A stretch of DNA of 64,000 bases from Epithemia pelagica (lineage: Eukaryota > Bacillariophyta > Bacillariophyceae > Surirellales > Surirellaceae), in the NCBI GenBank assembly GCA_946965045.2, contig OX337237.1:434001-498000 (forward strand), read 5' to 3'. The notes below the pieces were generated by a model that made no database searches, was not told the origin of the DNA, and was given only the letters and a program-made list of their open reading frames with translations. Below, piece after piece: positions 44,722 through 54,571 of this stretch (position 1 is the stretch's first letter; each line of letters opens with the position of its first letter). The position numbers and the translations under genes were made by a program.

Positions 44722-46284
44722 CTAACTGTCCAACTGTGCGTGCAAGTTCTCTGCCACGACATTTGCCGTGTACTCATGCAACACCCCACCTGGGAACTTA
44801 ACCGAGTAAGTCCTGGTGTCAAAGAGAGGATTATTGTGCCGCCTCCCAATTGGTTTTCCATCTAACCCCTTTTGCCTTTTTATCACCGTTCCGACCAACT
44901 CCTCACCCCCTATATCCATCCTTATCTCGGCACCCACGTATTCGTCGTACCCATCACCGTATTCGTCTGCTTCCTTTGTTTCCTCTTGGATCATTGCTCC
45001 GTATTCCTCATCGGTCGGTATCACGCCTACCGTCCGTCCCCGTCTTTCTTCTTCCGAGTCCAAATCTGTATCATCTTCCAGGTATCCGGGCCCAGACGCT
45101 CCGTGGTCGGTAAAGTTCTGGTCATTTAACCGTTCCCCAACAATCAACTTGAATTGTCGGACTCGTTCCCTTATTCCTGAGTCGTCCATGTCCTGCTGGG
45201 TCACATGCTGCACAGTAGTGCGAGCGATAACCTTGCCTGCTTTCGTGAGTACCCAATAGCACAAATCGCTACCGATGCGGTGTGCTATCCCCAACCAATG
45301 CCCAAGGTGCGGTTGCTCGTCGGTGGTGTCTCCTTTCGAGTTGTCATGGTACCAGACTACGTCAAAGAAAGCAAAATCCAGCCATTCCGAAATGTCTGGG
45401 GTATCCCCAGCTAGTCGTTCCAACCCTGTTGTGCCATCTTGTCCCCGGGCGACGCGGCTGAGGATACCTGCTTCATAAACCAAACCATAATCCCAAAGTC
45501 GTTTTGGGACCTGCAAATCAGCCATGCGACGCCACCACCGCTGCTTGAAGAGTCCGATTTCACGTTCTGCCTTGTGGTTCTGTTTCCCAGTTCCCTTTTC
45601 GCACCATTTCATGTCGATGCGGTGGTGACGGACCAATTTAGAAAATAAGGTAGACATGCCAGTTTGTTCTCCAGCTAGATCAGCCGTAAGTCGATCCGGA
45701 ATCCCAACTTCATCGATAAATTGTGCAAGCGCTTGACCTGCGTGGGACTTCGTTGACAAAGGGTAAACGGCGGTATACTGCCCGTCCGTAAAGACCTGGG
45801 CACATTTGTTCCCGGAGAGTGAAAGGGTCTTCGAGAACAATGTGTCCGTGTGGATCCTTGCATCCAAGCGATGGCGATGTAGAGCTAAGTTGTCTACCCG
45901 ATACCTGCGTGTGATCGGCGAAACCGCCGTCCGGATCCCCTGTTGGGTGGTAACTCGGAGGGTGTTTCGCGCAGTTTCCAACCCGACCTTCCATTTGCGA
46001 CTGAGTGCTTCCGGCGTGACTTGCGAGTGGCGCGACGTTTCCACTTGCTTGACGCTCGGGCGTGCAGCCAATTCCCGACTGATCCCTGTAGGTGTGAGCA
46101 ATGCTGAGACATGACCGATTCCAGCTTCTGTTTCCCCATACGCTTCGATATGCGGGCTCGCATCATGTGTCGTAAGATCGACCTTTCTTGGGTCCCACAG
46201 TTCCTGTCGTGTGATAACAACGCACGGCAGTTCTTCGATTTCCTTGAATGTGGGTGCACGGGACTCAAAGAAAACTGTCGTGCC
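44722..46284 (-). CDS. Copia integrase region (element A)
   Basis: The frame continues directly from the gag ORF after a TAA at 46285-46287. The integrase core is visible: QVFTDGQYTAVYPL, LTADLAGEQTG and NHKAEREIGLFKQRW supply the Asp, Asp and Glu of the DDE triad, and a GDT/HLGHWLG region follows. There is no start codon right after the stop; the first Met is at 46101. Expression would need readthrough. Confidence 0.85.
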   Translation of the reverse strand, partial: GTTVFFESRAPTFKEIEELPCVVITRQELWDPRKVDLTTHDASPHIEAYGETEAGIGHVSALLTPTGISRELAARPSVKQVETSRHSQVTPEALSRKWKVGLETARNTLRVTTQQGIRTAVSPITRRYRVDNLALHRHRLDARIHTDTLFSKTLSLSGNKCAQVFTDGQYTAVYPLSTKSHAGQALAQFIDEVGIPDRLTADLAGEQTGMSTLFSKLVRHHRIDMKWCEKGTGKQNHKAEREIGLFKQRWWRRMADLQVPKRLWDYGLVYEAGILSRVARGQDGTTGLERLAGDTPDISEWLDFAFFDVVWYHDNSKGDTTDEQPHLGHWLGIAHRIGSDLCYWVLTKAGKVIARTTVQHVTQQDMDDSGIRERVRQFKLIVGERLNDQNFTDHGASGPGYLEDDTDLDSEEERRGRTVGVIPTDEEYGAMIQEETKEADEYGDGYDEYVGAEIRMDIGGEELVGTVIKRQKGLDGKPIGRRHNNPLFDTRTYSVKFPGGVLHEYTANVVAENLHAQLDS

Positions 46285-48807
46285 TTAGATTGCGAAAGGT
46301 ATGTGCAACCCGTAAGCCCAAATCCCGAACCCATCCGTCGTTGCGCGAGTCGGGTCGTCCTTTACCGTGTGTCCCGCAAAGCAAATTTGGTTCTGATTTA
46401 ACAAAGTCTTAACTAACTTCTGTCCGAACCATAACATCTGATGCCCAATCAACACGAACTCCACCCCACTTTTCGGCTCTCGAACCAACGTCGCACAAGT
46501 GGCCACGGGTACATGCCCACCATTCACTTCATTCCCAGCAAAGTCGCTCACCGAACACTCCATTCCAGTGGTCTCAATTAAAGTCCAGTTCATGCCTGCA
46601 CAGCAGGTATCCGCCATGGTATCCGTTTCATTCCTTCCGAGTGTGCTCCCGTTTCCCTTTTCCAACAACCAACCCTTCTGCATTTTCCCAATTCGCCTCT
46701 GCGGCCCACACGTGATGGTGCTGACGTTTCTGCTTTGCCCTTGGCTCTGGTTCTCCCCTTGTCCCTGGTTTCCTTGTTGCCCATAAGCCCCTGCCCCGAA
46801 TCTACGCCCATTATGGCTTCCCCGTTCGCCATTTTGTTCTGACTGTCCCCCTTGTGATGCCCTGGTCTGGTCATTGGTGATGTCAGTAATGACAGTATCA
46901 CCGCTGGTGTCAACTTCGGAAATCCCTCGTCCGCCGCCGTAACCAACACGACCTTGTCCGCCGCGACCACGACCGCCGCCATGGCTGCCATGACCACGTC
47001 CCCGACCACCGAAATTGCCACGATCTCCATGATGGTCCTGGCCACGAATCCGAGCCCTTTCGGAGTGAATGTATGCTTGGCCGGCCGGACCAAGAGTGTG
47101 CATTTCCTGCGACGTGAAACGTCCCTGGACGTCAGTAACATCCACACCATAAAAATGATACACGCCATTACCATTATGTGTAAGGCCGTTGAATTGTCGA
47201 GGGCGTGACGATGAGGTGGTTTCCGAAACAAACCGATGACAATGGCGGCCACCGGTCCCTGCCATGACGTCAGGAAAAAGTTCTGAGACTTCCCGAGAGA
47301 TATATTCGATAGCACCATGGAGATTGGCTCGAAAGTTGGCTCGGACGTGTCCTTTAATGACCGCGAATTCTGCAGGCGAAATCTTAATATTGTCAATTAA
47401 GATCTTAACCTGATTCGAGGGAGTACGACGGTTCGGCGTATTCTCGAGTGTCCGAAAGGCCTTCAGGAGTTTAGCAGCATAGGATTCGAAACTATAGACA
47501 CGTTCGTTGTTGTAGGACAACGTCGTCAAGATCGCCTCGGCCTTGGAGATACGTTTTTCCTTCTGGCCTCCTCCATCAAAGTGATCAACCAGTGCCGTCC
47601 AAGCCCGTCGGCCATCTTGTGAAGCCATATACGGCTGAATCCATGTAGCAGGCTGTTCCTTGACCAAGTCACTAAGGAGCCTAAATACTTGCTTATTGTC
47701 TTCACGGAAATGGGGTCCTCCCAATGGGTAGCTATATAGCTCCTCTTCGCGGCGACTAGCAAAGATGTGTGTTGGATCTAGATCGGGACGGATGACGTAA
47801 TCCAATGGGGCTTGTTGCTTGCCCAAGATATGAGAAAGGTAGGTCGGGAATTCTTGACTCCAATCTTCCCAGTTCTCTTCCTTCAACACGGAGGGTTTAA
47901 TCTCGGGGGCAGTGATCTTCTCCGCTTGGATTTCCATAGCATCGAGAGCTTCTTGAAGTTCTGCATGTCCGAATTCCCCAGCGAGTACAATACATCCTTG
48001 GCGACGGGCACGAGCTGCCCAGAAGCATAGTCCTTGTATGTTCAATACCACAGCAGTGGGGATGCTTACATTATTAGGCGCCGCACGCTTCTCTAGTCGT
48101 GATACCAACTGGGTAACGTCGTAAGAACTCAACCGGCCCAGAGCGGCCAGAGTGTTGAGACGCTCAGTAACTTCAAAGGCCTGTATCTCTTGATTGTTCG
48201 CTCTGCAGATCGTAAGCGCCAATCCCACGGCCGAGAGTGGCGCGGGAGGTACCGGTGGCGCGCCTCCACCACCGCCTCCCGGTGCTCCTCCGCCAGGAGC
48301 GCCTCCTCCAGGAGCGCCGCCTCCTCCACCGTGATCTCCACCACCATCTCCTCCACCACCGGGTGCGCCTCCTCCACCACCGCCGGCTGTACCTCCGCTA
48401 CTCCCACTTCGACTACCGCGTCCACTCGTTCCTGCGGACGTTCCTGTGCCCCCAGTGGTGCGTCCTCGTGAACCCGCACCACTTGAAGTTCCAGTTGAAC
48501 CTGAGTTTCCTGAACTCGTTCCCTTTCCTCCACTTCCGCGATTCTCGCGTGAAGTACTGTTTCCATTCCCATGCGCCGTAGCGCTACCATTATTCCCACC
48601 ACTTCCGCTTCCGCTTCCACCACTTCCGTTACTTCCACCACTTCCGTTACTTCCACCACTTCCGTTACTTCCACCACTTCCGCTTCCGCTTCCGCTACCA
48701 CCACTTCCGCTACCACGTTTCCCATCGTTCCTTTCCTCCGCCTCCGGTTTTCCATCCCCCTCGTTCGTAGTAGCATTCCAGGTGTTAGCTCGCGTCGTTG
48801 TCGTCAT
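46285..48807 (-). CDS. Copia Gag-protease (element A)
   Basis: 840 residues from MTTTTRANTW. The first 200 residues are Gly/Ser-rich repeats, then comes a Gag-like helical region (WIQPYMASQDGRRAWTALVDHFDGG, FESYAAKLLKAFRTLEN) and a Gly/Arg-rich RNA-binding-like segment. The C-terminus carries MADTCCAGMNWTLIE, which resembles the D-T-x-A active-site motif of diatom copia proteases. The ORF ends in TAA. Confidence 0.85.
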   Translation of the reverse strand: MTTTTRANTWNATTNEGDGKPEAEERNDGKRGSGSGGSGSGSGSGGSNGSGGSNGSGGSNGSGGSGSGSGGNNGSATAHGNGNSTSRENRGSGGKGTSSGNSGSTGTSSGAGSRGRTTGGTGTSAGTSGRGSRSGSSGGTAGGGGGGAPGGGGDGGGDHGGGGGAPGGGAPGGGAPGGGGGGAPPVPPAPLSAVGLALTICRANNQEIQAFEVTERLNTLAALGRLSSYDVTQLVSRLEKRAAPNNVSIPTAVVLNIQGLCFWAARARRQGCIVLAGEFGHAELQEALDAMEIQAEKITAPEIKPSVLKEENWEDWSQEFPTYLSHILGKQQAPLDYVIRPDLDPTHIFASRREEELYSYPLGGPHFREDNKQVFRLLSDLVKEQPATWIQPYMASQDGRRAWTALVDHFDGGGQKEKRISKAEAILTTLSYNNERVYSFESYAAKLLKAFRTLENTPNRRTPSNQVKILIDNIKISPAEFAVIKGHVRANFRANLHGAIEYISREVSELFPDVMAGTGGRHCHRFVSETTSSSRPRQFNGLTHNGNGVYHFYGVDVTDVQGRFTSQEMHTLGPAGQAYIHSERARIRGQDHHGDRGNFGGRGRGHGSHGGGRGRGGQGRVGYGGGRGISEVDTSGDTVITDITNDQTRASQGGQSEQNGERGSHNGRRFGAGAYGQQGNQGQGENQSQGQSRNVSTITCGPQRRIGKMQKGWLLEKGNGSTLGRNETDTMADTCCAGMNWTLIETTGMECSVSDFAGNEVNGGHVPVATCATLVREPKSGVEFVLIGHQMLWFGQKLVKTLLNQNQICFAGHTVKDDPTRATTDGFGIWAYGLHIPFAI

Positions 48808-48826
48808 CTTTCGATGCCAGTGGGTC

Positions 48827-48901
48827 TACCCCCTAGCGGAAGGGTGAGTCCTGCTCGTGAATGGGTAAGGGTGCAATCTGATACTCACCCCCACGGCTCG
48901 A
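48827..48901. repeat. End-like block next to element A
   Basis: A 75-bp block starting TACCCCC and ending CACCCCCACGGCTCGA, the same start and end as the TIRs at 51109-51181 and 54495-54571. It also aligns with 23468-23530. It could be a solo TIR, or the leader of element A (TATCAGATTGCACC, a possible primer site, lies inside). Confidence 0.6.
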
Positions 48902-48959
48902 TCTCGCTCCTCCGACTTTGACAAAAACTCACAACAACCACAACGAAAACACCACGAGG

Positions 48960-50937
48960 CCCATCTTGTTGTGGTTGTAACAACAACTATGGACCCTTTC
49001 AATCGCTACCGACATGTCACTCCTATCTCTTTTACTCCAAGGGACCCTTGTGGCGTTGAAATAGCAGACGCGGACCCTGTCATCGGTTTGGTTGTTGTTC
49101 GTTTGATAGGTGCTGTGTTGGTAGTAGTGGTGGAAGCCGGCAGAGGGTCGGGGTGCTCAATTCCAGCCTCACAAGGGTTCCTTGGGGTAGTAGAGACAGG
49201 ATTGACACGTCGGTGGGGGTTCAAAGGGTCCATGGGTGTTGTAGGGAGGCATTCGAACGGAAGCAAATCGCATTTGGGAGCAGGTTCATCTTGTTGGTGT
49301 TTGTAGCGTATTGGCAGTGGTGGTTTGAAGTCGTAGGAAGGTCGAGGCAGTTTGTTCCAACGCCAGGACGGTCCATGAGATGGTTAGGAATAGGGTTGAC
49401 AACTCGGGTCGGATTGGGCGGGTGCATAATGGCGTCGGATGGATGGTTTTCATTCGGGTTGTTGTTGCTTCCCATTGCACTGTCTTGGTACTGAGAGCTA
49501 AAGCCATTCTTCTTCTTCGGCGTTGACTCGCGCCAGAGTCGAAGTTCATCCTTTTGGGCATTGGTGAGTTTGTCGTACTCAGCAGGGGTGTGGTAACGAA
49601 GATGCACTCCTGTTTTCCCAATGCTTGTTTTCTTTGGCTGTGTGGTGGTTGAGCCTACCTCGGCCGTCGTCGATGCTTGCTCCTCATCTGCTTTGACGGA
49701 CGAAATCTGAGCTGCATTTCGTTTGTTGTTACTCGCTGCGGCCCTCTTCTTGGCCACCGGATCATACGGTAGCAGATGGGCAGCGGCAGATTCAAAATTG
49801 TTTCGCATGCCATTAGGGTCATTGTCCGTTCTGACACTTGCCATGGCTGCTTGGAGTCCGGCATCAGAGCATTGGATGCCTTCCAATAGATAGCCAACAC
49901 GTGTGTGTTCGTTGGGCAACTGGTAAGATACGTGTTCAGCACATTGCTGCATAGAAACATAAGCATTTCGATGCTGTGCGATGAAACCCTCGAGTGGAAA
50001 ACTGCTTTGTCCTTTCCATACACGTTGGTGGAGGAGATCGTCTTGTCGTTTGATCTCTGCCTCCCACTTATCCTGACCAGCATACTGACTTGTAAGTGCC
50101 ATCCAGGCACCTCGACCATCTTTTCCTCGCTGATAGGGCTTGATGGATGCCGCATACGTCGTCCCTCTAGTTGCTTCCTCGAGGTGGTAGTATACTGCCG
50201 CATTATCTTCACGGTACAATTCATGGTCATGGGATGCACGCGCCACAAGTTCAACTTCAATTGAGCCATACTCCGTCGAATGGGGCTTATTGGCTGCTTG
50301 TGCTGGCGGTACAACTGGAACATCCACCTCTTGTCTGGTGACATAAGCTAGAGGGATTGTTCTCACTCCAATCACACGATTGAGATAATCTTGTAAGGCT
50401 TCGGTCCATTTCATGATTGGCAGCGCCTTGCTGATCTTGGGAGTCTCGGGTTCATCCCCTTCCTTCCGTGACTTCAATGCCTTCCACTGTGACTCAAAAT
50501 TCTTCATGACCTGGGTCCAACGCATGTTGTTTGCTGTCATGTCACGCCCAACAGTATTGTAGTACCTGACCAGTTCGCATGCCACAGATAGGCGATGCTG
50601 GGATTTGGCACCAAAAACAAAGGATGGTGTAGGGATTGTTGCTCCAGGGGCCGCACCAGGGGTTGGGTCTGGAATCCTTCCTCCCGGTTTCCTGAGATTG
50701 TCCGCTACTTGCTGGAGCGTATCCTTATCGAAGTCGGCTAAGTCGGAAAGTGTCGTGATTCCCTCAACTTGAAGTTGAGTTACAGTAGCCTGTGGGATGC
50801 CCATTTGGTCGGCATCGCGAAAGAAAGATGTCGTTTGGGCAGCAGTTAGTACCATGGTGATGTAGTTCACTCGAAAAATCGGAACGAATGGGTCTGATAA
50901 ACTACTAAAAGTTCGCTTATCAGAAAGATTATACACT
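48960..50937 (-). mobile_element. 5' part of a second copia element (element B): gag region only
   Basis: Gag and leader of a second minus-strand copia element. Its 5' LTR lies at 50938-51108 plus 54572-54637, split by the TIR element. Downstream of gag no integrase or RT of this element is seen; the sequence runs into the 48827-48901 block and element A. Element B is therefore 3'-truncated, probably by recombination with element A. Confidence 0.7.
49221..50855 (-). CDS. Copia Gag (element B)
   Basis: 544 residues from MVLTAAQTTSFFRDA; the open frame extends to 50936, but this ATG follows a TATCAGA leader motif. It has the typical diatom copia Gag layout: FGAKSQHRLSVACELVRYYN, MKWTEALQDYLNRVIG, GRGAWMALTSQYAGQDKWEAEI, then a basic Lys/Asn tail. 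The frame ends at 49221, but a one-base shift opens a further 87 residues to 49006 (LPFECLPTTPMDPLNP), suggesting either a frameshift site or decay. Confidence 0.85.
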   Translation of the reverse strand: MVLTAAQTTSFFRDADQMGIPQATVTQLQVEGITTLSDLADFDKDTLQQVADNLRKPGGRIPDPTPGAAPGATIPTPSFVFGAKSQHRLSVACELVRYYNTVGRDMTANNMRWTQVMKNFESQWKALKSRKEGDEPETPKISKALPIMKWTEALQDYLNRVIGVRTIPLAYVTRQEVDVPVVPPAQAANKPHSTEYGSIEVELVARASHDHELYREDNAAVYYHLEEATRGTTYAASIKPYQRGKDGRGAWMALTSQYAGQDKWEAEIKRQDDLLHQRVWKGQSSFPLEGFIAQHRNAYVSMQQCAEHVSYQLPNEHTRVGYLLEGIQCSDAGLQAAMASVRTDNDPNGMRNNFESAAAHLLPYDPVAKKRAAASNNKRNAAQISSVKADEEQASTTAEVGSTTTQPKKTSIGKTGVHLRYHTPAEYDKLTNAQKDELRLWRESTPKKKNGFSSQYQDSAMGSNNNPNENHPSDAIMHPPNPTRVVNPIPNHLMDRPGVGTNCLDLPTTSNHHCQYATNTNKMNLLPNAICFRSNASLQHPWTL

Positions 50938-51108
50938 TGTTACATGAAATCTACCCTGATCCACAGGTGGGAGTCTTACACAGCTCCTGCCAAAATCGGC
51001 CACATAGCCGGGGTAGTTTCGACACATTTGTCATGCATTGCCAAATATCGGCCACAATTTCAACACTACGAACGAAGATTTCCCCAAAAGTAGTAATTCG
51101 GTACGAGG
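50938..51108 (-). repeat. LTR of element B, distal part
   Basis: On the minus strand this is the continuation of the LTR that starts at 54637, ending TAACA at 50938. The total LTR length without the insertion is about 237 bp, close to the 228 bp of the element A LTR. Confidence 0.65.
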
Positions 51109-51181
51109 TACCCCCAAGCATGGGGCGACTTGGTCAGTCGCACTTTTTAAGTGCATTCCCTTAGTCACCCCCACGGCTCGA
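51109..51181 (+). repeat. Left TIR
   Basis: 73 bp, TACCCCCAAGCATGGGG outward. Its centre differs from the right TIR; both have an internal AGTGCATT-type palindrome. Confidence 0.75.
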
Positions 51182-51382
51182 GGGCCCCAAATCGCCAATT
51201 TCTCGACTCAGATACAAAATGCATTTCACCTCCACAGAGCCACCACGGAGGCAAACTAGTGAGGACGATAACATCCATCATGGCTACCCGCACCTCCAAC
51301 CCCAGCCACACCAACGACAATGATACTACCCACGATGCTTCCATGAGGGCGGAATCTTGCCAGAACCACCCTTCTCTCGACC

Positions 51383-51979
51383 ATGGCACTCTTCATTCAA
51401 GCCTTCAACAAAGTAAAAACGACAAACCAGATGACCCTGTCGAAATACCTCAAGCATCCCTTTTTCGACACAACCGAAACCCTCCGGCCACTCCTCTTTC
51501 AACTACCAATTAGTCCCATGGGCGGCCTTCACTCGATTGCGGGCCCACTGCCATTTAATCTTCGTCCAAGTACACCGCAGCTTAAGACTGTTGTACTCTA
51601 CCACAACGCATTCAAAGGAAAGTTGCTGTCATTGCAGAATGCAACCCAATTAGAGACACTTATTCTCCACGGTGGCAATGAATGGGCCGACAATGTTCAG
51701 CTAGAGCCATTTTGCAACAATCAAAAATTTCCTCGAATGAATCGCTTTGTGGTTCGTCCTTGTACGAACAATGCCGAGGAAAGCCACATGCTCCTTCCAT
51801 ACTGCTCCTGTTGTCACTGCTGTCCTGACTCTAGTACGTCAGAGTGCCATTTGTATCATTGGTTCCCCGAAACAGAAAATGCTTGGGACACGCGGTATAC
51901 CAAGGATCGTTTCCGTACTCGGGAAGTCATGCTGTCCGAGACTGACCTTTTGAAACTCTCAAACCCCAATAAAAACTAA
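51383..51979 (+). pseudogene. Captured LRR-protein C-terminal fragment
   Basis: 198-residue ORF inside the TIR element. It contains LRR-like text (LKTVVLYHNAFKGKLLSLQN, TQLETLILHGGNEW) and a Cys-rich tail (LLPYCSCCHCCPDSS) like the LRR genes elsewhere in this window, then an acidic/basic end. It lacks the membrane helix and pre-LRR domain, so it is a fragment. It could still be expressed from its own ATG. Confidence 0.6.
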
Positions 51980-52094
51980 CGATACGAAGAATTCCACGTC
52001 GTCATGAGGAGCTGCATGAAACTGTTCAGAGCTTTTGTCGTCAACTGCAGAAAGCGTCAACTACATAGATAAAATCATGATGGTATTTTAATTC

Positions 52095-52655
52095 TTACAC
52101 ATTGGGATATTCAACTCGTAAACCCTGTCTGTCAAGACTCCATATCAGAGTTGGCTGATATTCGCGACAAAAGCCAGGATCATGAGACACGGCAATTACA
52201 GCACCTCCCCAGCCACATTCAGGGTCATGGCGTGTGCCACCTTCCGACTGAGGCTTATTAATGAGTTGAATCAAACTATCTCGCGTTTCGACGTCCATAT
52301 TTTCCGAAATTTCGTCCAAGACTAACAACGACAATCCCCATGCGGCTTTGTTGTTTTGCCAATTGTTGGCGGACACGGCCGATTTGTGGGCCAACCACAG
52401 TCGAACATGTTGACCGGCCGACAAGGCGCGAATGGGACGCAAAACAGTATAACGTGACAATCCATAATCTCACAAATGCTGTCGTATCTGTGTTTTGGTC
52501 CAGGACGATGAGGACGTGATGGCACTAGTATGATCATCCTTGAGTGTCATGGCTCGGAGAAAGAATTCCATGGCAGATTGAGATCCGTGGTCTCGAACCA
52601 AATCATGAAGCGCCGTCTGCGGGAAATACAAACAGCTTTGTTTGCTATTCATCGT
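52095..52655 (-). pseudogene. Captured ABC-F ATPase C-terminal fragment with TGA stop
   Basis: One frame: LYFPQTALHDLVRDHGSQSA, then IRQHL, TGA at 52470-52472, then DYGLSRYTVLRPIRALSAGQHVRLWLA (signature-like LSxGQ), GLSLLVLDEISENMDVET (Walker B) and GAVIAVSHDPGFCREYQPTLI (H-loop). The TGA sits where ABC-F proteins usually have Gly. The first ATPase domain and Walker A are missing. It lies inside the TIR element, which explains the truncation. Confidence 0.8.
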
Positions 52656-53094
52656 TCGGCAATTCATTGGGAGCAACACCAGCAGTAAGAGCCGCAATGG
52701 GAAAGGCTTGGAAGAAGGTGTCGGGGGAAGGACGTCGCATGAAGCGAGTAGATGAGGCATCCGATGGAATGGTGGACATGGAACTAGCTGCTTCAAGGCT
52801 CAGAAAGGTTGGTGGTTCGGATTCCTCGGAGGTTCGACTTGGATGGGCCAATGGATCCTTCTGCGCCATAGGGGTTTCATAGGCTTGCGGATCGACCGTG
52901 GGAAACGAAGCGAAACGAGGCAGAGACGAAGGATTGTTGTTGCTGGTGGATGGGGTGGTGGTTTGGTTTTTGGCGATGCTTTCATCTTGGTTGTTAACAG
53001 ACGCCGTCGACCTTTCGGAAACACTGCGAGCGTCAAATAGCTCCCTTACTTCCTTCTGAGTGAGGCGGTGCCGTTTGTGGGAGGAAGACGACAT
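52645..53094 (-). pseudogene. Captured N-terminal fragment of an unknown gene
   Basis: Reads MSSSSHKRHRLTQKEVRELFDARSV and continues through a Ser/Thr/Pro-rich stretch to APNELPNDE, where the ABC-F fragment begins. A plausible natural start followed by abrupt fusion suggests a captured first exon. The family is not recognised. Confidence 0.45.
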
Positions 53095-53322
53095 TAAAGA
53101 AGATGTTCTGGACCACTGCACCTCCACCACCGTGATGAATGAGGGTGCGTTGCATTTTGTATCAGAGTCGAGAGAGACCAGGGACACAGCGCACGATCAG
53201 GTATGTGTCAGTTGTCCAGAAAGCGGGCTGGCGTGCGCCCGCGCGCAAGAAGAAAATTCGTCAGATGCAACACGGGGTATCGTGGAAAACCATGGCGCTT
53301 CAGAGGTCGGTCCGAAACCCTA

Positions 53323-53415
53323 AACATGTACCTTTTTCCATTCGAAACCTTACAATCGTCCCTTTGACCATGGTTTGACTGGTTGTTACCTTTCGAATGG
53401 AAAAAGGTACATGTT
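53323..53415. repeat. 25-bp perfect inverted repeat (hairpin)
   Basis: Arms 53323-53347 and 53391-53415 are exact reverse complements (outer end AACATGTACC, inner end ATTCGAAA) with a 43-nt loop. It lies in non-coding DNA of the TIR element. Confidence 0.9.
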
Positions 53416-53563
53416 CTGATCTTCATTTTCTACTTGACATTGTGTACAAGGTGTGGTGCGTTGCGTGGGATGGTTGGGTGGAGTGTCGCGTCCCGTCCCA
53501 TCCCATCGTATCGATCGAAACACAGAAGTAATAAAATTATGCATACGCTATAGTGTTGTATTT

Positions 53564-54122
53564 CTAGCCATTAGACCAGTCGTCGTGATTGTTCAGCTCC
53601 TGCTGCTGCGTTTCCGCAAAGTCGGCTGGGACGACTCCAATAGGGCAAGCCAGTCTCTTCGTCGTCGTCGTCGGGCACAAAGTCACGGGCCTGGTAGACA
53701 AAGGGCGACGAGGTCGATTCAAAGACACGGATATCGAAGCTGACACATTGCTGACACGCCGGTCACTGGTGAGGTACCTTCCAAAGACTGACGCATTGAT
53801 GGGCAATTTGTGATCCGCGTTGTGGCTCTCGTTCGTCTCCTTGGTCTTGTTACTCTCGTTGCCCTTGTTCGTCGTGTCGCTTTCGTTGCCCTTGTTGCTC
53901 TCATTGGTCGTGTTACCTCTCGTTGGTCGTGTTGCCCTTGTTGCTCTCGTTGGTAGTGTTGCTCTCGTTGGTCTCGTTGCTCTTGCTCGTATTGGTGATT
54001 GCTGGAAGATTGAGAGGTTGTTTGGTTGCCTTGCTTTTCACCTCAGCCAGCCCTTCCCCAGCATGCAACTTGTTGCCTCGGATGCAAGTACTGCAACGGC
54101 AATTGTTGATGTACGTCGACAT
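53564..54122 (-). pseudogene. Possible ORF remnant with Asn/Glu/Ser/Thr repeats
   Basis: Minus-strand reading starts MSTYINNCRCSTCIRGNK, passes through repeated ESNxTN units (a minisatellite at about 53860-54000), then needs a frame change to reach PINASVFGRYLTSDRR. It could be another captured fragment or a decayed element protein. Not recognised. Confidence 0.25.
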
Positions 54123-54494
54123 GTTTGGTTGTTGGTTTTGTGTTTGCACTTAGCACATCGGTGCTTTGTCATCACTGGAGAGAGAGAGCGGGTGCTGCGA
54201 GTCCTTCCAACAAGCTGAGTCGACGATCGTGTACCACATCTTGTTGGTCCATGGCAAGCAAGGTAGGATCATTGGGTCGTCGAGTATCCAGAAGAGGAAA
54301 GGGGCACGGAGGTACGGCATTGATTTTGATGGAGTGTCCCCTCCCGGTCACGTGGGTTGTTGTTACGAGTACTCTCGTAGTTGTTACGCTGTGAATTTCT
54401 CTCTTTACTGACTAATTGTCAGTAAACTGAGAATGTAAGCGTAACACTCTAATTAAGCCCCACCACATACCTGATCGTGCGCTGTGTCCAGGTC

Positions 54495-54571
54495 GAGCCG
54501 TGGGGTGAGTAGACGAATGCACGAAGTGCATTCAATCACGCGTGATTGGACTCACCCCATGCTTGGGGGTA
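54495..54571 (-). repeat. Right TIR
   Basis: 77 bp, inverse of the left TIR, with internal palindromes TGCACGAAGTGCA and AATCACGCGTGATT. Confidence 0.75.

Larger units (their letters stand above)
42353..48901 (-). mobile_element. Ty1/copia-type LTR retrotransposon (element A), lacking its 5' LTR
   Basis: A minus-strand element with gag-protease, integrase and reverse transcriptase/RNase H all in one reading frame, in copia order. The 3' LTR is modelled at 42353-42580: on the minus strand it starts TGTCCGAATG after a purine-rich GCGGGGAC and ends TTACA. No matching 5' LTR is found upstream of gag. The sequence upstream (48827-48901) instead resembles the ends of the TIR element at 51109-54571, and beyond it lies the gag of another element. 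Two in-frame stops (TAA at 46285-46287, TAG at 44722-44724) divide the polyprotein, so it is probably inactive unless they are read through. Confidence 0.85.
51109..54571. mobile_element. Pack-type TIR DNA transposon carrying gene fragments
   Basis: 3463 bp bounded by inverted repeats: left 51109-51181, right 54495-54571. Both begin TACCCCCAAGCATGGGG at the outer ends and share a CACCCC(C)ACGGCTCGA block at the inner edge. It is flanked by the 9-bp duplication GGTACGAGG (51100-51108 and 54572-54580), which occurs once in the uninterrupted LTR of element A. A 9-bp duplication is characteristic of Mutator-like elements. No transposase is recognised inside. Instead it holds an LRR-gene fragment, an ABC-F ATPase fragment with a stop codon and unknown fragments, so it fits a non-autonomous, gene-capturing element. 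Confidence 0.75.

Noticed and set aside
53820-54218. 132-residue Leu/Val-rich ORF as a membrane protein
   Set aside because: It is the translation of a minisatellite (GTTGCTCTCGTTGGT-like units) and its other strand gives equally repetitive text.
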